Program-made: the position numbers and the translations under genes
The notes under the pieces: model-generated
What the model was told of the DNA's origin: nothing
The model's input: only the letters and a program-made list of their open reading frames with translations
The model's database searches: none
DNA from: UBA3839 sp963627995
GTDB lineage: Bacteria > Bacteroidota > Bacteroidia > Bacteroidales > Bacteroidaceae
Direction: 5' to 3'
Length of the DNA stretch: 58,939 bases
Assembly: GCA_963627995.1 (NCBI GenBank)
Contig: CAVGCV010000016.1
Span: 1-58,939, forward strand
Shown here: in pieces, positions 42,857-51,408 of the stretch
Position numbering within the stretch: the first letter of the stretch is position 1
Layout of the letters: every line of letters starts with the position of its first letter

Positions 42857-43114
42857 GCGCGCCCAAAGTTTCCCTGCGGTGCGCCCAAAGCCTGGCGGCG
42901 GCGCACGGGAAAAATATTTCCAAGTACTTGGAAATATTTTTTTAAGTACTTGGAAATATTTTTCCAAGTACTTGGAAATTCTGCGGCGGCGCACTGCGGC
43001 GAAAATCACGGTGCGCCGCGGGAAAACTTTGGGTGCGCCGCCTCCAAAGTTCCAGTGTGCCGCCGCAAGACTTCCAGCGCGCCGTGGCGGAACTTTGGGC
43101 GCGCGCCCGCCGCC
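42857..43114. repeat. 22-nt phased repeat array 3 (about 12 units)
   Basis: Twelve units start exactly every 22 nt: 42857 GCGCGC, 42879 GTGCGC, 42901 GCGCAC, 42923 AGTACT, 42945 AGTACT, 42967 AGTACT, 42989 GCGCAC, 43011 GTGCGC, 43033 GTGCGC, 43055 GTGTGC, 43077 GCGCGC, 43099 GCGCGC. The 16-nt spacers vary but end mostly in TTCCA, TTTGG or GGCG. The three AGTACT units are nearly identical, reading AGTACTTGGAAAT, and the 12-bp palindrome CCAAGTACTTGG spans two of the joints. The last unit is in low-complexity GC sequence. The array lies between divergent promoters. No open frame or cas gene is linked to it. Confidence 0.88.
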
Positions 43115-43212
43115 CGCCGCCCGCCGCCGGCGGCGCGGGGGAGGGCGGGAGGGGGCGCGGGGCGTGGCGCGGCGGAAAAAGCGGGCGGCGGGCGGGGTAA
43201 ATGCGGCTTGGG

Positions 43213-43244
43213 CTTGTGGCGTTGCCATTTTTCTTGTATATTTG
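43213..43244 (+). promoter_or_regulatory. promoter for glyA-rlmN
   Basis: CTTG (43213-43216), a 20-nt spacer and TATATTTG (43237-43244), 45 nt before the glyA ATG. It fits the TTG-N20-TAnnTTTG rule. Confidence 0.72.
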
Positions 43245-43289
43245 TGGCGTGAATGTACTTTAACCATAGACAGGTAGCAATACGAACGC

Positions 43290-44570
43290 ATGAAAAGGGA
43301 CGACGAAATCTTTTCGCTCATCGAAAAGGAACACCAGAGACAGGTGAAGGGCATGGAGCTCATCGCGAGTGAGAACTACGTGAGCGACGAAGTGATGGAG
43401 GCGCAAGGCTCGTGCCTGACCAACAAATACGCGGAGGGATACCCGGGCAGGCGCTACTACGGCGGCTGCGAGGTCGTGGACCAGACGGAGACGATTGCCA
43501 TCGAGCGCGTGAAGAGGCTGTTCGGCGCGGAGTACGCGAACGTGCAGCCGCACTCCGGCGCGCAGGCCAACGCCGCCGTCCTGCTGACGGTGCTGAAGCC
43601 CGGCGACACGTTCATGGGGCTGAACCTCGACCACGGCGGCCACCTCTCGCACGGCAGCCGCGTGAACACGTCGGGCATCCTCTACCGCCCCGTGGGCTAC
43701 AACCTGGACCGGGAGACGTGCCGCGTGGACTACGACGAGATGGAGCGGCTGGCGCTGGAGTGCCGCCCGAAGCTCATCATCGGGGGCGGCTCGGCCTACA
43801 GCCGCGAATGGGACTACGCGCGGATGCGCAGGATTGCCGACGAGGTGGGCGCGCTGCTGATGATTGACATGGCGCATCCGGCGGGGCTGATTGCCGCCGG
43901 GCTGCTCGACAATCCGCTGAGGCACGCCCATGTCGTGACATCGACGACGCACAAGACGCTGCGCGGCCCGCGCGGCGGCGTCATACTCCTGGGCAAGGAC
44001 TTCGACAACCCGTGGGGGCTGACGACGCCCAAGGGCGAGGTGAAGAAGATGTCGGCGCTGCTGAACTCCGCAGTGTTCCCCGGCCAGCAGGGCGGCCCGC
44101 TGGAGCACGTGATAGCCGCCAAGGCCGTGGCCTTCGGCGAGGCGCTGCAGCCCGAGTTCGCGGAATACCAGAGGCAGGTGAAGAAGAACGCCGCCACGCT
44201 GGCGCAGGCGCTCGTCGAGCGCGGGTTCTTCATTTGCTCGGGAGGCACCGACAACCACTCCATGCTGGTGGACCTGCGCACGAAGTATCCCGACCTGACG
44301 GGAAAGGTTGCCGAGCGCGCGCTCGTGGCCGCGGACATCACGGCCAACAAGAACATGGTGCCGTTCGACAGCCGCTCCGCCTTCCAGACCAGCGGCATCC
44401 GCCTCGGCACGCCGGCCATCACGACGCGCGGCGCGAGGGAGGACATGATGCTGCTGATTGCGGAGCTGATCGAGACGGTGCTCAACGACCCGGAGAACGA
44501 CAGGGTCATCGCCGCCGTCCGCGAGAAGGTGAACGCCACGATGAAGGACTATCCGATTTTCGCATGGTAG
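43290..44570 (+). CDS. glyA: serine hydroxymethyltransferase
   Basis: A 426-residue PLP enzyme that converts serine and tetrahydrofolate to glycine and methylene-THF. ELIASENYVS (about residue 25), NVQPHSGAQANAAV (about 92), the PLP lysine in TSTTHKTLRGPRGG (about 221) and the C-terminal RLGTPAITTRG are typical. It provides one-carbon units used by panB. The stop overlaps the rlmN start by 7 nt. Confidence 0.97.
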   Translation: MKRDDEIFSLIEKEHQRQVKGMELIASENYVSDEVMEAQGSCLTNKYAEGYPGRRYYGGCEVVDQTETIAIERVKRLFGAEYANVQPHSGAQANAAVLLTVLKPGDTFMGLNLDHGGHLSHGSRVNTSGILYRPVGYNLDRETCRVDYDEMERLALECRPKLIIGGGSAYSREWDYARMRRIADEVGALLMIDMAHPAGLIAAGLLDNPLRHAHVVTSTTHKTLRGPRGGVILLGKDFDNPWGLTTPKGEVKKMSALLNSAVFPGQQGGPLEHVIAAKAVAFGEALQPEFAEYQRQVKKNAATLAQALVERGFFICSGGTDNHSMLVDLRTKYPDLTGKVAERALVAADITANKNMVPFDSRSAFQTSGIRLGTPAITTRGAREDMMLLIAELIETVLNDPENDRVIAAVREKVNATMKDYPIFAW

Positions 44571-45595
44571 GCAGGCCGTGTTTGCTGGGAAAAAGTCTGG
44601 ATGAACTGCAGGGCGTGGCTACCGAGATGGGGTTGCCACGCTTTGCTGCTAAGCAGATGGCGCAGTGGCTCTACCGGAAGAACGTGGCCGCCATCGACGA
44701 GATGACGAACCTGCCGAAGCCGGCGCGCGAACGGCTGTCCGCCGCCTACGATCTGGGCGCGTCCGCGCCCGTGGAGACGCTGCGCGGCGCGGACGGCACG
44801 GAGAAGTACCTGTTCCCCACGCGCGGCGGCCAGTTCGTGGAGGCCGTCTACATCCCCGACAAAGAGCGCGCCACGCTGTGCGTCTCGACGCAAGTGGGCT
44901 GCAAGATGGGCTGCCTGTTTTGTCAGACGGGCAAGCAGGGCTTCCACGGCAACCTTTCCGTGGCGGACATCTTGGCGCAGGTTTCGTGGGCGGCGCGGGA
45001 GCGCGGACTCACCAACCTGGTGTTCATGGGGCAGGGCGAGCCGTTCGACAACCTCGAGAACGTGATGCGCGCGCTCCGCATCCTGACGGCGGACGAGGGG
45101 TTCGCGTGGAGTCCGCGCCGCATCACCGTCTCCACCGTGGGGCTGCGGAAGAACCTCCGCCGGTTCTTGGACGAAAGCCAGTGCCACCTCGCCGTGAGCC
45201 TGCATTCGCCGCTTCACGCGCAGCGCCTGCAGCTGATGCCCGCCGAGCGGCAGTTCGCCATCGCCGACATCGTGGAGCTGCTGCGCGGCTACGACTTCGC
45301 GCACCAGCGGAGGCTGTCGTTCGAGTACATCGTGTTCCGCGGGACGAACGACACGCCCGTCCACGCCAAGGAGCTGGTGCGGCTGTTGAGGGGGATTGAC
45401 TGCCGCGTGAACCTGATTCGCTTCCACAGGATACCCGGCGTGGACCTGCAGGGCGCGGACGAGGGCGCGATGGTCGCGTTCCGCGACTACCTGACCGGCC
45501 ACGGCGTGTTCACCACGATACGCGCCTCGCGGGGCGAGGACATACTGGCGGCCTGCGGGCTGCTGAGCACGGCGGGGCACGGAGCGGACGCATAG
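44564..45595 (+). CDS. rlmN: 23S rRNA (adenine-2503-C2)-methyltransferase
   Basis: A 343-residue radical-SAM enzyme that methylates A2503 of 23S rRNA and A37 of some tRNAs. The SAM-cluster motif CKMGCLFC (about residue 113), VFMGQGEPFDN (about 152), and the C-terminal catalytic Cys in LAACGLL (about 330) are present. The ATG at 44564, within the glyA end, gives MVGRPCLLGKSLDEL, the usual start; the frame is open further upstream only by chance. Confidence 0.95.
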   Translation: MVGRPCLLGKSLDELQGVATEMGLPRFAAKQMAQWLYRKNVAAIDEMTNLPKPARERLSAAYDLGASAPVETLRGADGTEKYLFPTRGGQFVEAVYIPDKERATLCVSTQVGCKMGCLFCQTGKQGFHGNLSVADILAQVSWAARERGLTNLVFMGQGEPFDNLENVMRALRILTADEGFAWSPRRITVSTVGLRKNLRRFLDESQCHLAVSLHSPLHAQRLQLMPAERQFAIADIVELLRGYDFAHQRRLSFEYIVFRGTNDTPVHAKELVRLLRGIDCRVNLIRFHRIPGVDLQGADEGAMVAFRDYLTGHGVFTTIRASRGEDILAACGLLSTAGHGADA

Positions 45596-45610
45596 CAACA
45601 AAGCAACGAT

Positions 45611-46648
45611 ATGAAGAAACTGATAATTCTCGCCCTGACGGTGCTGGTGGCGCTGTCCGCCTGCGACTCCAACGGCGGGGCAGGGAAGAGGCGCCGCCCG
45701 CGCCCCCTGCTGACGCCGGCCTCGTCGGGCAATCCCTACGAGGTGATGGTGGTGGCCGACGACACGCTGTGGACGGGCTACGCGGGCCGCGCGCTGAAAG
45801 TGGTGCTGAACAAGCCCATGCCGATGCTGCCGCAGGAGGAGCCGGTGTTCCACGTGAGCCACATCGAGCGGAAGCACTACGACCGCATCACGCACCTCTT
45901 CCGCAACATCGTCGTCATCGACATCAACGACCACTTCACGCATCCGAAGATCCGGCTGGAGCGCGACGTGTTCTCCTCGCCGCAGCTCATCATGACCATT
46001 CAAGGCCCGTCGGCCAGCGAGGTGTCGGCCTTCATCACAGAGCACACGCAGTTCATCATCAAATACTTCTCGACGGAGGAAATCAACCGCGAGGCCACGC
46101 GCCTGGAGGACGAGCACAACATCCGGTTCGACGAGAAGGTGGAGGAAATGTTCGGCTGCCGGATGAACATCCCGGTGGACCTGAAGAAGATGAAGGTGGG
46201 CAACGACTTCATCTGGGCCTCGAACGACGGCGTTTCCTCGATACAGAACATCTGCATCTACAGCTACCCCTACGCGACGGAGCGCGTGTTCAACCGGGGC
46301 GTGTTCATCGCACTGCGCGACTCGTTCATGAAAGCGAACATCCCGGGCGAGCACGAAGGCAGCCACATGGCGACGAACCGCGACTACGTGGCGGTGGCGG
46401 ACATGAACGTCCGGGGCCACTACGTGCAAGAGGCGCGGGGGCTGTGGGAGATGACCAAGGAGGCGATGGGCGGCCCCTTCGTGTCGCACTCGCAGGTCGA
46501 TACCGTCCACAACAGGGTCGTCGTTGTGGAGGGCTTCGTGTATGCTCCCGACAAGATGAAGCGGACAATGATCCGCAGGCTGGAGGCCGCGCTTTACACG
46601 CTCCGGCTGCCGGACAACAACCCAAGTAACCAACAATCACAACGATAG
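45611..46648 (+). CDS. DUF4837 family lipoprotein
   Basis: A 345-residue protein with signal peptide and lipobox (VALSACDS), so an envelope lipoprotein. The mature part matches DUF4837 (SGNPYEVMVVADDTLWTG start, DRITHLFRNIVVIDIN and SHMATNRDYVAVADMNVRGHY). Function is unknown. It begins 15 nt after rlmN and ends 4 nt before pdxA, so it appears in one operon with both. Confidence 0.85.
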   Translation: MKKLIILALTVLVALSACDSNGGAGKRRRPRPLLTPASSGNPYEVMVVADDTLWTGYAGRALKVVLNKPMPMLPQEEPVFHVSHIERKHYDRITHLFRNIVVIDINDHFTHPKIRLERDVFSSPQLIMTIQGPSASEVSAFITEHTQFIIKYFSTEEINREATRLEDEHNIRFDEKVEEMFGCRMNIPVDLKKMKVGNDFIWASNDGVSSIQNICIYSYPYATERVFNRGVFIALRDSFMKANIPGEHEGSHMATNRDYVAVADMNVRGHYVQEARGLWEMTKEAMGGPFVSHSQVDTVHNRVVVVEGFVYAPDKMKRTMIRRLEAALYTLRLPDNNPSNQQSQR

Positions 46649-46652
46649 AAAC

Positions 46653-47735
46653 ATGCAGAAACTAAGAGTGGGTATCACGCAGGGTGATACGAATGGAATA
46701 GGATACGAAGTCATCTTCAAGACTTTCTCCAGCGAGGAAATGCTCGGCCTGTGCACGCCCGTGGTCTATGGCTCGCCCAAGGTGGCGACCTACCACCGCA
46801 AGGCCATCGACGCGCCTGTGAGCCTGCACATGGTGGAGGGCAGGGTGCAGGAAAGCCAACTGAACATCGTCGACTGCTTCGGCGAGGAGGAAATAAAGGT
46901 GGAGTTCGGCAAGCCTACGGAGGAGGCGGGAAACGCCGCGTTCGTGGCCTTGGAGCACGCGCTGGACGGGCTTGCCAGCGGCGACATCGACGTGCTGGTG
47001 ACCGCGCCCATCAACAAGCGCACGATTCAGCGCGAGGGCTTCCACTTTCCGGGACACACGGAATACATCGAGCAGAAGGCGGGCAATGGCGGCAAGGCGT
47101 TGATGATCCTGATGAACGAGCGGCTGCGCGTGGCGCTGGTCACGACGCACGTGCCGGTTGCGAAAATCGCGGAGGGCATCACCCGCCAGGGCATCGAGGA
47201 GAAGCTGCAAATCCTGAACGAGACGCTCAAGCGCGACTTTGCCATCGGCAATCCGCGCATTGCCGTGCTCTCGCTGAACCCGCACGCCGGCGACAACGGC
47301 CTGCTCGGGACGGAGGAGCAGTCCGTCATCATCCCGGCCATAGAGGCTTCCTTCAAGAAGGGAATCAGGTGTTTCGGCCCTTACGCCGCGGACGGGTTCT
47401 TCGGCTCGGGCAACTTCGCGCATTTCGACGCGGTGCTGGCCATGTACCACGACCAAGGCCTTGCGCCGTTCAAGGCCCTCGCCATGGAGGACGGAGTGAA
47501 CTACACGGCCGGGCTGCCCGTGGTCCGTACGTCGCCCGCGCATGGCACGGCCTACGACCTGGCGGGGCGGAACGAGGCCAGCGAGGCGTCGTTCCGCCAG
47601 GCGGTTTATGCCGCGATGGACATCTTCCGCAACCGCCAGCGCTACGACGCCGCGCACGCGCGCCCGCTGCGCAAGCAGTATTATGAGAAGCGCGACGACA
47701 GCGACAAGCTGAAACTGGACCAACCGGCAGAATAG
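46653..47735 (+). CDS. pdxA: 4-hydroxythreonine-4-phosphate dehydrogenase
   Basis: A 360-residue NAD-dependent enzyme of the DXP-dependent pyridoxal phosphate pathway. GITQGDTNGIGYEVIFK start, FPGHTEYIEQKAG (about residue 130), LNPHAGDNGLLG (about 209), MYHDQGLAPFKAL (about 264) and RTSPAHGTAYDLAG (about 290) carry the metal-binding histidines. The Bacteroidetes sequence has GDTNG where E. coli has GDPAG. The membrane-protein gene starts 12 nt downstream. Confidence 0.95.
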   Translation: MQKLRVGITQGDTNGIGYEVIFKTFSSEEMLGLCTPVVYGSPKVATYHRKAIDAPVSLHMVEGRVQESQLNIVDCFGEEEIKVEFGKPTEEAGNAAFVALEHALDGLASGDIDVLVTAPINKRTIQREGFHFPGHTEYIEQKAGNGGKALMILMNERLRVALVTTHVPVAKIAEGITRQGIEEKLQILNETLKRDFAIGNPRIAVLSLNPHAGDNGLLGTEEQSVIIPAIEASFKKGIRCFGPYAADGFFGSGNFAHFDAVLAMYHDQGLAPFKALAMEDGVNYTAGLPVVRTSPAHGTAYDLAGRNEASEASFRQAVYAAMDIFRNRQRYDAAHARPLRKQYYEKRDDSDKLKLDQPAE

Positions 47736-47747
47736 TAGGTACTGGAA

Positions 47748-48824
47748 ATGAACAGCAAGGCGCGCAACATCTTCTTTGCGCTGGGGCTTTTCGCCTTTTT
47801 GTTGATGATTCTCACGTTCAAGGTGAGCTTCGCGGAGTTGTGGCGTCAGCTGACGAGGGCGGGCTATTGGCTCATCGTCATTTTCGGCATGTGGCTGATT
47901 CTGTATGCGATGAACGCGCTGACGTGGCGGACAATCATCAGAGGAAGCGGAGAATGTAACGTCCCGTTCCTGAAATTGCTGAAAGTGACCATTTCGGGCT
48001 TTGCGCTCAACTATGCCACGCCGGTCGGCCTGATGGGGGGCGAGCCGTACAAGATTATGGAGATGAAGCCGTATATCGGCGTGCAGCGTGCCTCGTCGTC
48101 GGTGCTGCTGTTTGCCATGATGCACATCTTCTCGCACTTCTGGTACTGGCTGACGGCGGTGGTGCTGTACGTGGCGTTTATTCCCGTCAGTCCGCTTGTG
48201 GCGCTGATCCTGTCGGTCATCACCGTCTTTTGCCTGGCCGCGATATACCTTTTCGTCAAAGGATACAAGAACGGAATGGTGGTGCGGCTCGTCCGGCTCG
48301 TGTCGAAAGTGCCGGGCTGCAAGAGAAGGGGGCGGCGTTTTGCAGAGAGCCACGCGGAGGACTTGGCCAAGATTGACGCTCAGATAGCCGCGCTGCAGGC
48401 GCAGAACAAGCGCAGCTTCTACGTCTCTTTCTTCTTGGAGTTCGTGGGCCGCTTCCTGCAGTCGTTCGAAATCTTCTTCATGCTGCTGCTCTTCGCCAAC
48501 GAGGGTGCGAGCGTGGTGACTTTTATCCATTCGGTCATCATCTTGGCGTTCACCTCGCTGTTCGCCAACCTGCTGTTCTTCCTGCCTTTGCAGCTGGGCG
48601 GACGCGAGGGCGGGTTCGCCATGTCTGTGTCCAGCCTGGGCATGACGGGGCAGGTGAGCATGTCGGTTTCCATCATTTGCCGCGTCCGGGAACTCTTGTG
48701 GACGTCCATCGGCTTGCTGCTTATTAAGATTGGCAACAAAAACGGCGGGCAGTGCCACCCCGCGCAGGACGACAAGGACTGCATGGAGCGGCGTTGGGAC
48801 AAGAAAACAATCGTACACCAATGA
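47748..48824 (+). CDS. LPG-synthase-TM (UPF0104) family membrane protein
   Basis: A 358-residue integral membrane protein with seven or eight hydrophobic helices. It matches the lysylphosphatidylglycerol synthase transmembrane / UPF0104 family (TPVGLMGGEPYKIMEM, LQLGGREGGFAM) without the C-terminal aminoacyl-transferase domain. Members are thought to move or modify membrane lipids, but this group's activity is unknown. Its stop overlaps the next gene (ATGA). It opens a run of coupled genes tied to lipid headgroup chemistry, so a lipid-related role fits. Confidence 0.8.
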   Translation: MNSKARNIFFALGLFAFLLMILTFKVSFAELWRQLTRAGYWLIVIFGMWLILYAMNALTWRTIIRGSGECNVPFLKLLKVTISGFALNYATPVGLMGGEPYKIMEMKPYIGVQRASSSVLLFAMMHIFSHFWYWLTAVVLYVAFIPVSPLVALILSVITVFCLAAIYLFVKGYKNGMVVRLVRLVSKVPGCKRRGRRFAESHAEDLAKIDAQIAALQAQNKRSFYVSFFLEFVGRFLQSFEIFFMLLLFANEGASVVTFIHSVIILAFTSLFANLLFFLPLQLGGREGGFAMSVSSLGMTGQVSMSVSIICRVRELLWTSIGLLLIKIGNKNGGQCHPAQDDKDCMERRWDKKTIVHQ

Positions 48825-49552
48825 AATTCGCGATATTGGCAGCGGGTGAGGGCTCACGCCTTGCCCAGGAAGGCGTAGCGGCGCCGAAACCGCTGGTGCG
48901 GCTGCACGGCGAGGCCATGATTGACCGCCTCATCCGGGTGTTCGCCGACTGCGGGGCGGAGGAGCTTGTCGTCATCACCAACAATCTCACCACGCTGATG
49001 CAACGTCACCTGCGCGGCCGAATGGGGGAGGGGCTTCCGCTGAAGCTGGTGGTCAAGACGACTTCCAGCTCGATGCACAGCTTTTATGAGCTGAAGCCGT
49101 ACCTCGGCAGGGGGAAGTTCTGCCTGACGACTGTGGATACAATCTTCAGGGAGCAGGAGTTCAAGGACTACATTGCCGCGTTTCAAGCTTCGGACGGCGA
49201 CGGGCTGATGGCTGTGACGGACTTTGTCGACGACGAGAGTCCGTTGTACGTATCGACCGACGCGGCGGACAACATCACGGGCTTCCACGATTCGGTGGCC
49301 GATTTCGGAAAGAGCGCGGCCGGAAGCGACGGAAAGTCGGTGTGCCGCTACGTTTCGGGCGGCGTCTATTGCCTGACGGACAAGTCGTTTGCCACGCTCG
49401 ACGCGTGCATCGCGGGAGGGAAGTCGCGCATGCGCAACTTCCAGCGTCAGCTGGTGGCGGACGGACTGCGCCTGAAAGCCTATCCGTTCAGTAAAATCCT
49501 GGATGTGGACCACGCCGACGACATCCGTAAGGCGGAGGAGTTCCTGCGATGA
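48821..49552 (+). CDS. nucleotidyltransferase-family protein (sugar/polyol-phosphate type)
   Basis: A 243-residue protein of the NTP-transferase fold. It starts MKFAILAAGEGSRL (nucleotide-binding Gly loop, residues 6-13), followed by APKPLVRLHGEAMIDR, TTVDTIFRE (metal-binding Asp near residue 104) and FSKILDVDHADDI near the end. The Gly loop is GAxEGSRL-like, typical of nucleotidyltransferases acting on sugar or polyol phosphates. Placed with an inositol-phosphate synthase, a cytidylyl- or uridylyltransferase of inositol phosphate is plausible, but the substrate is not shown. It overlaps both neighbours by 4 nt. Confidence 0.8.
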   Translation: MKFAILAAGEGSRLAQEGVAAPKPLVRLHGEAMIDRLIRVFADCGAEELVVITNNLTTLMQRHLRGRMGEGLPLKLVVKTTSSSMHSFYELKPYLGRGKFCLTTVDTIFREQEFKDYIAAFQASDGDGLMAVTDFVDDESPLYVSTDAADNITGFHDSVADFGKSAAGSDGKSVCRYVSGGVYCLTDKSFATLDACIAGGKSRMRNFQRQLVADGLRLKAYPFSKILDVDHADDIRKAEEFLR

Positions 49553-50403
49553 AGCTGCTTGCCATCAGCCGCAGCTCGGAGTTCTCGCCCAATATGGTTG
49601 AGAACGACGCCGCCATCCTTGCGTCCGTCGTCCGGATTTTGAGATTGCGTGGGCACGAGGCGGTCTGCCTTTCCGAGCAGGACTTTGTTCAAACATACTC
49701 GGACGCAACGGCGGAATGGGACTTCCAGCTTGTCATTGGCATGGAGCGGGGTGCGGAGACGCTGCGGCTGCTGTCCGAAGCGGAGACGCTGCGGGGCATC
49801 CCCGTCATCAACTCTGCGGTGGCCATCGCCCGCGCGTCGAGGGTGAACCAAACACTCCTTTTTCGCAGGCATTCCATACCGATGCCCGACAGCTGGATTA
49901 TTCCCGACGAAACGCCGTTGCCGGAAGGCTTCCCCTGCTGGCTGAAACGTGGCGAAGGCTGCGCGCAGGTGAGGGACGACGTGGTGTTTGTGCCGGACGC
50001 GGAGAAGGCTGCAAGTGCGCTGTCTGCTTTCCGCCGGCGCGGTGTCATGTCGCCCATTGTCGCCAGCCGCCATCTCGATGGCGACCTCGTGAAATTCTAT
50101 GGAGTGGAGGGGACGGACTTCTTTGCTTGGAAATATGCCGCCGTCGGGCAAGGCAAGTTTGGCTTGGAGGCGCGCAACGGCGAGCCGCACGGCTATCCGT
50201 TTTCGGTGGAACGGCTCCGGCAGACGGCCACCCGGGTGTCGCGGATTCTCTCGCTTCCCGTCTATGGCGGCGATGCCGTCGTGTCGCCTGACGGCGGCAT
50301 CCGCATCATTGACTTCAACGATTGGCCAAGTTTTTCTTCTTGTCGCGAACAGGCCGCCGAGGCCATTGCGCAGCGGATTGACGCGGTACTTGCGGCACGC
50401 TGA
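49549..50403 (+). CDS. ATP-grasp-like protein, unknown substrate
   Basis: A 284-residue protein. The N-terminal part (1-95) is Rossmann-like and the rest looks like an ATP-grasp domain: basic segment CWLKRGEGCAQV (about residue 126), DLVKFYGV (about 183), FAWKY (about 193) and the metal-binding end IRIIDFNDWPSF (about 257), close to the DxNxxP motif. I cannot assign a substrate. The family joins a carboxylate to an amine or thiol with ATP. Its place between the nucleotidyltransferase and the CDP-alcohol transferase suggests lipid or headgroup modification. It overlaps the upstream gene by 4 nt. Confidence 0.65.
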   Translation: MKLLAISRSSEFSPNMVENDAAILASVVRILRLRGHEAVCLSEQDFVQTYSDATAEWDFQLVIGMERGAETLRLLSEAETLRGIPVINSAVAIARASRVNQTLLFRRHSIPMPDSWIIPDETPLPEGFPCWLKRGEGCAQVRDDVVFVPDAEKAASALSAFRRRGVMSPIVASRHLDGDLVKFYGVEGTDFFAWKYAAVGQGKFGLEARNGEPHGYPFSVERLRQTATRVSRILSLPVYGGDAVVSPDGGIRIIDFNDWPSFSSCREQAAEAIAQRIDAVLAAR

Positions 50404-50427
50404 CAACCATTGCTTACTTTTTATTCA

Positions 50428-51408
50428 ATGAATCAACAGGCATTCATGTCAGACACGAACAGCAACATACGGACGACATTCAAGTCGCAGGACACGGAGG
50501 AGTGGCTCGATGTCGTGTTCACTCGCCCCATTGGCTATCAATGGGCGAAACTTTTCCAGCGTCTTGGCGTTCATCCCAACACCGTGACGATTATCTCCAT
50601 GATTCTCGGTGCGGCCAGCGGGTGGTTCTTCATGCACCGCGCCGACACGTGGGAGGGGCTTCTTTATAATATAGGGGGCGTCCTGCTTCTGATGTGGGCG
50701 AACTTCTACGACAGCTGCGACGGACAACTGGCGCGCATGACGGGCAAGAAAACGCGGATGGGGCGCATCCTCGACGGCTTTGCGGGCGATGTGTGGTTCT
50801 TCTCCATCTACGCCTTCGTCATCATCCGCCTGTTCCCGCAGAACATCCCTTTCACCACGGCCACGCCGTGGCAGTGGTGGATTGTGGCCGTGGCGGCGCT
50901 CAGCGGCTTGGTCTGCCATTCGGCACAATGCCGCATTGCCGACTACTACCGCAACATCCACCTCTACTTCGTCAAGGGCGAGAGTGGAAGCGAACTCGAC
51001 AGCTACAGGCAACAGCAGGAACTCTACCGCACGCTGGACTGGTCGGATGGGGCCATCTACAAACTTTCCATTTTCTTCTACCGCAACTACGTCCGCAGCC
51101 AGGAGCGCGCCACGCCGTGCTTCCAGGCATTCATGGCCAAAGTGCGCGAACTCTACGGGACGGACATTCCGCATTCGGTTCGCAGCGAATTCCGCCGCCT
51201 GAGCCTACCGCTGATGAAATACACCAACATCCTGACGTTCAACACGCGCGCCATCGCCCTCTACATCTCGTGCCTCATCGACCTTCCGTGGCTGTACTTT
51301 GCGTTCGAGCTCACCGTTCTTACAGCGCTTTACGCCTACATGCACTGGCGGCACGAGACGATGTGCAGGCAGTTTCTCCTTAAGCTCCAAACGGCCCATG
51401 GCAACTAA
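50428..51408 (+). CDS. CDP-alcohol phosphatidyltransferase family membrane protein
   Basis: A 326-residue membrane enzyme. The CDP-alcohol motif is DSCDGQLARMTG (about residues 96-107) followed by MGRILDGFAGD. The canonical form is DGxxARx8Gx3Dx3D; here the last two Asp are separated by four residues instead of three. Five or six hydrophobic helices are seen. The enzyme class transfers a phosphatidyl group from CDP-diacylglycerol to an alcohol. The neighbouring inositol-phosphate synthase suggests inositol phosphate as acceptor (phosphatidylinositol-phosphate synthase). A TTG at 50410 and a second ATG at 50446 are other possible starts. It overlaps the HAD gene by 11 nt. Confidence 0.85.
   Translation: MNQQAFMSDTNSNIRTTFKSQDTEEWLDVVFTRPIGYQWAKLFQRLGVHPNTVTIISMILGAASGWFFMHRADTWEGLLYNIGGVLLLMWANFYDSCDGQLARMTGKKTRMGRILDGFAGDVWFFSIYAFVIIRLFPQNIPFTTATPWQWWIVAVAALSGLVCHSAQCRIADYYRNIHLYFVKGESGSELDSYRQQQELYRTLDWSDGAIYKLSIFFYRNYVRSQERATPCFQAFMAKVRELYGTDIPHSVRSEFRRLSLPLMKYTNILTFNTRAIALYISCLIDLPWLYFAFELTVLTALYAYMHWRHETMCRQFLLKLQTAHGN

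Larger units (their letters stand above)
42685..43289. other. divergent intergenic region between hisH and glyA
   Basis: No gene is recognised in these 605 nt. It holds the -7 box for hisH (42711-42718, minus), the longest 22-nt phased array (42857-43114), a very GC-rich stretch (43115-43200) and the glyA promoter (43213-43244). Open frames on both strands here are GC-rich artefacts. Confidence 0.7.

Noticed and set aside
42857..43114. Possible CRISPR array
   Set aside because: The repeated part is only 6-8 nt with 16-nt spacers, the hexamers vary, and no cas gene is near. CRISPR repeats are longer and nearly identical.
46649..46660. Riboswitch or regulatory leader before pdxA
   Set aside because: Only 4 nt separate the DUF4837 stop and the pdxA ATG, leaving no room for one.
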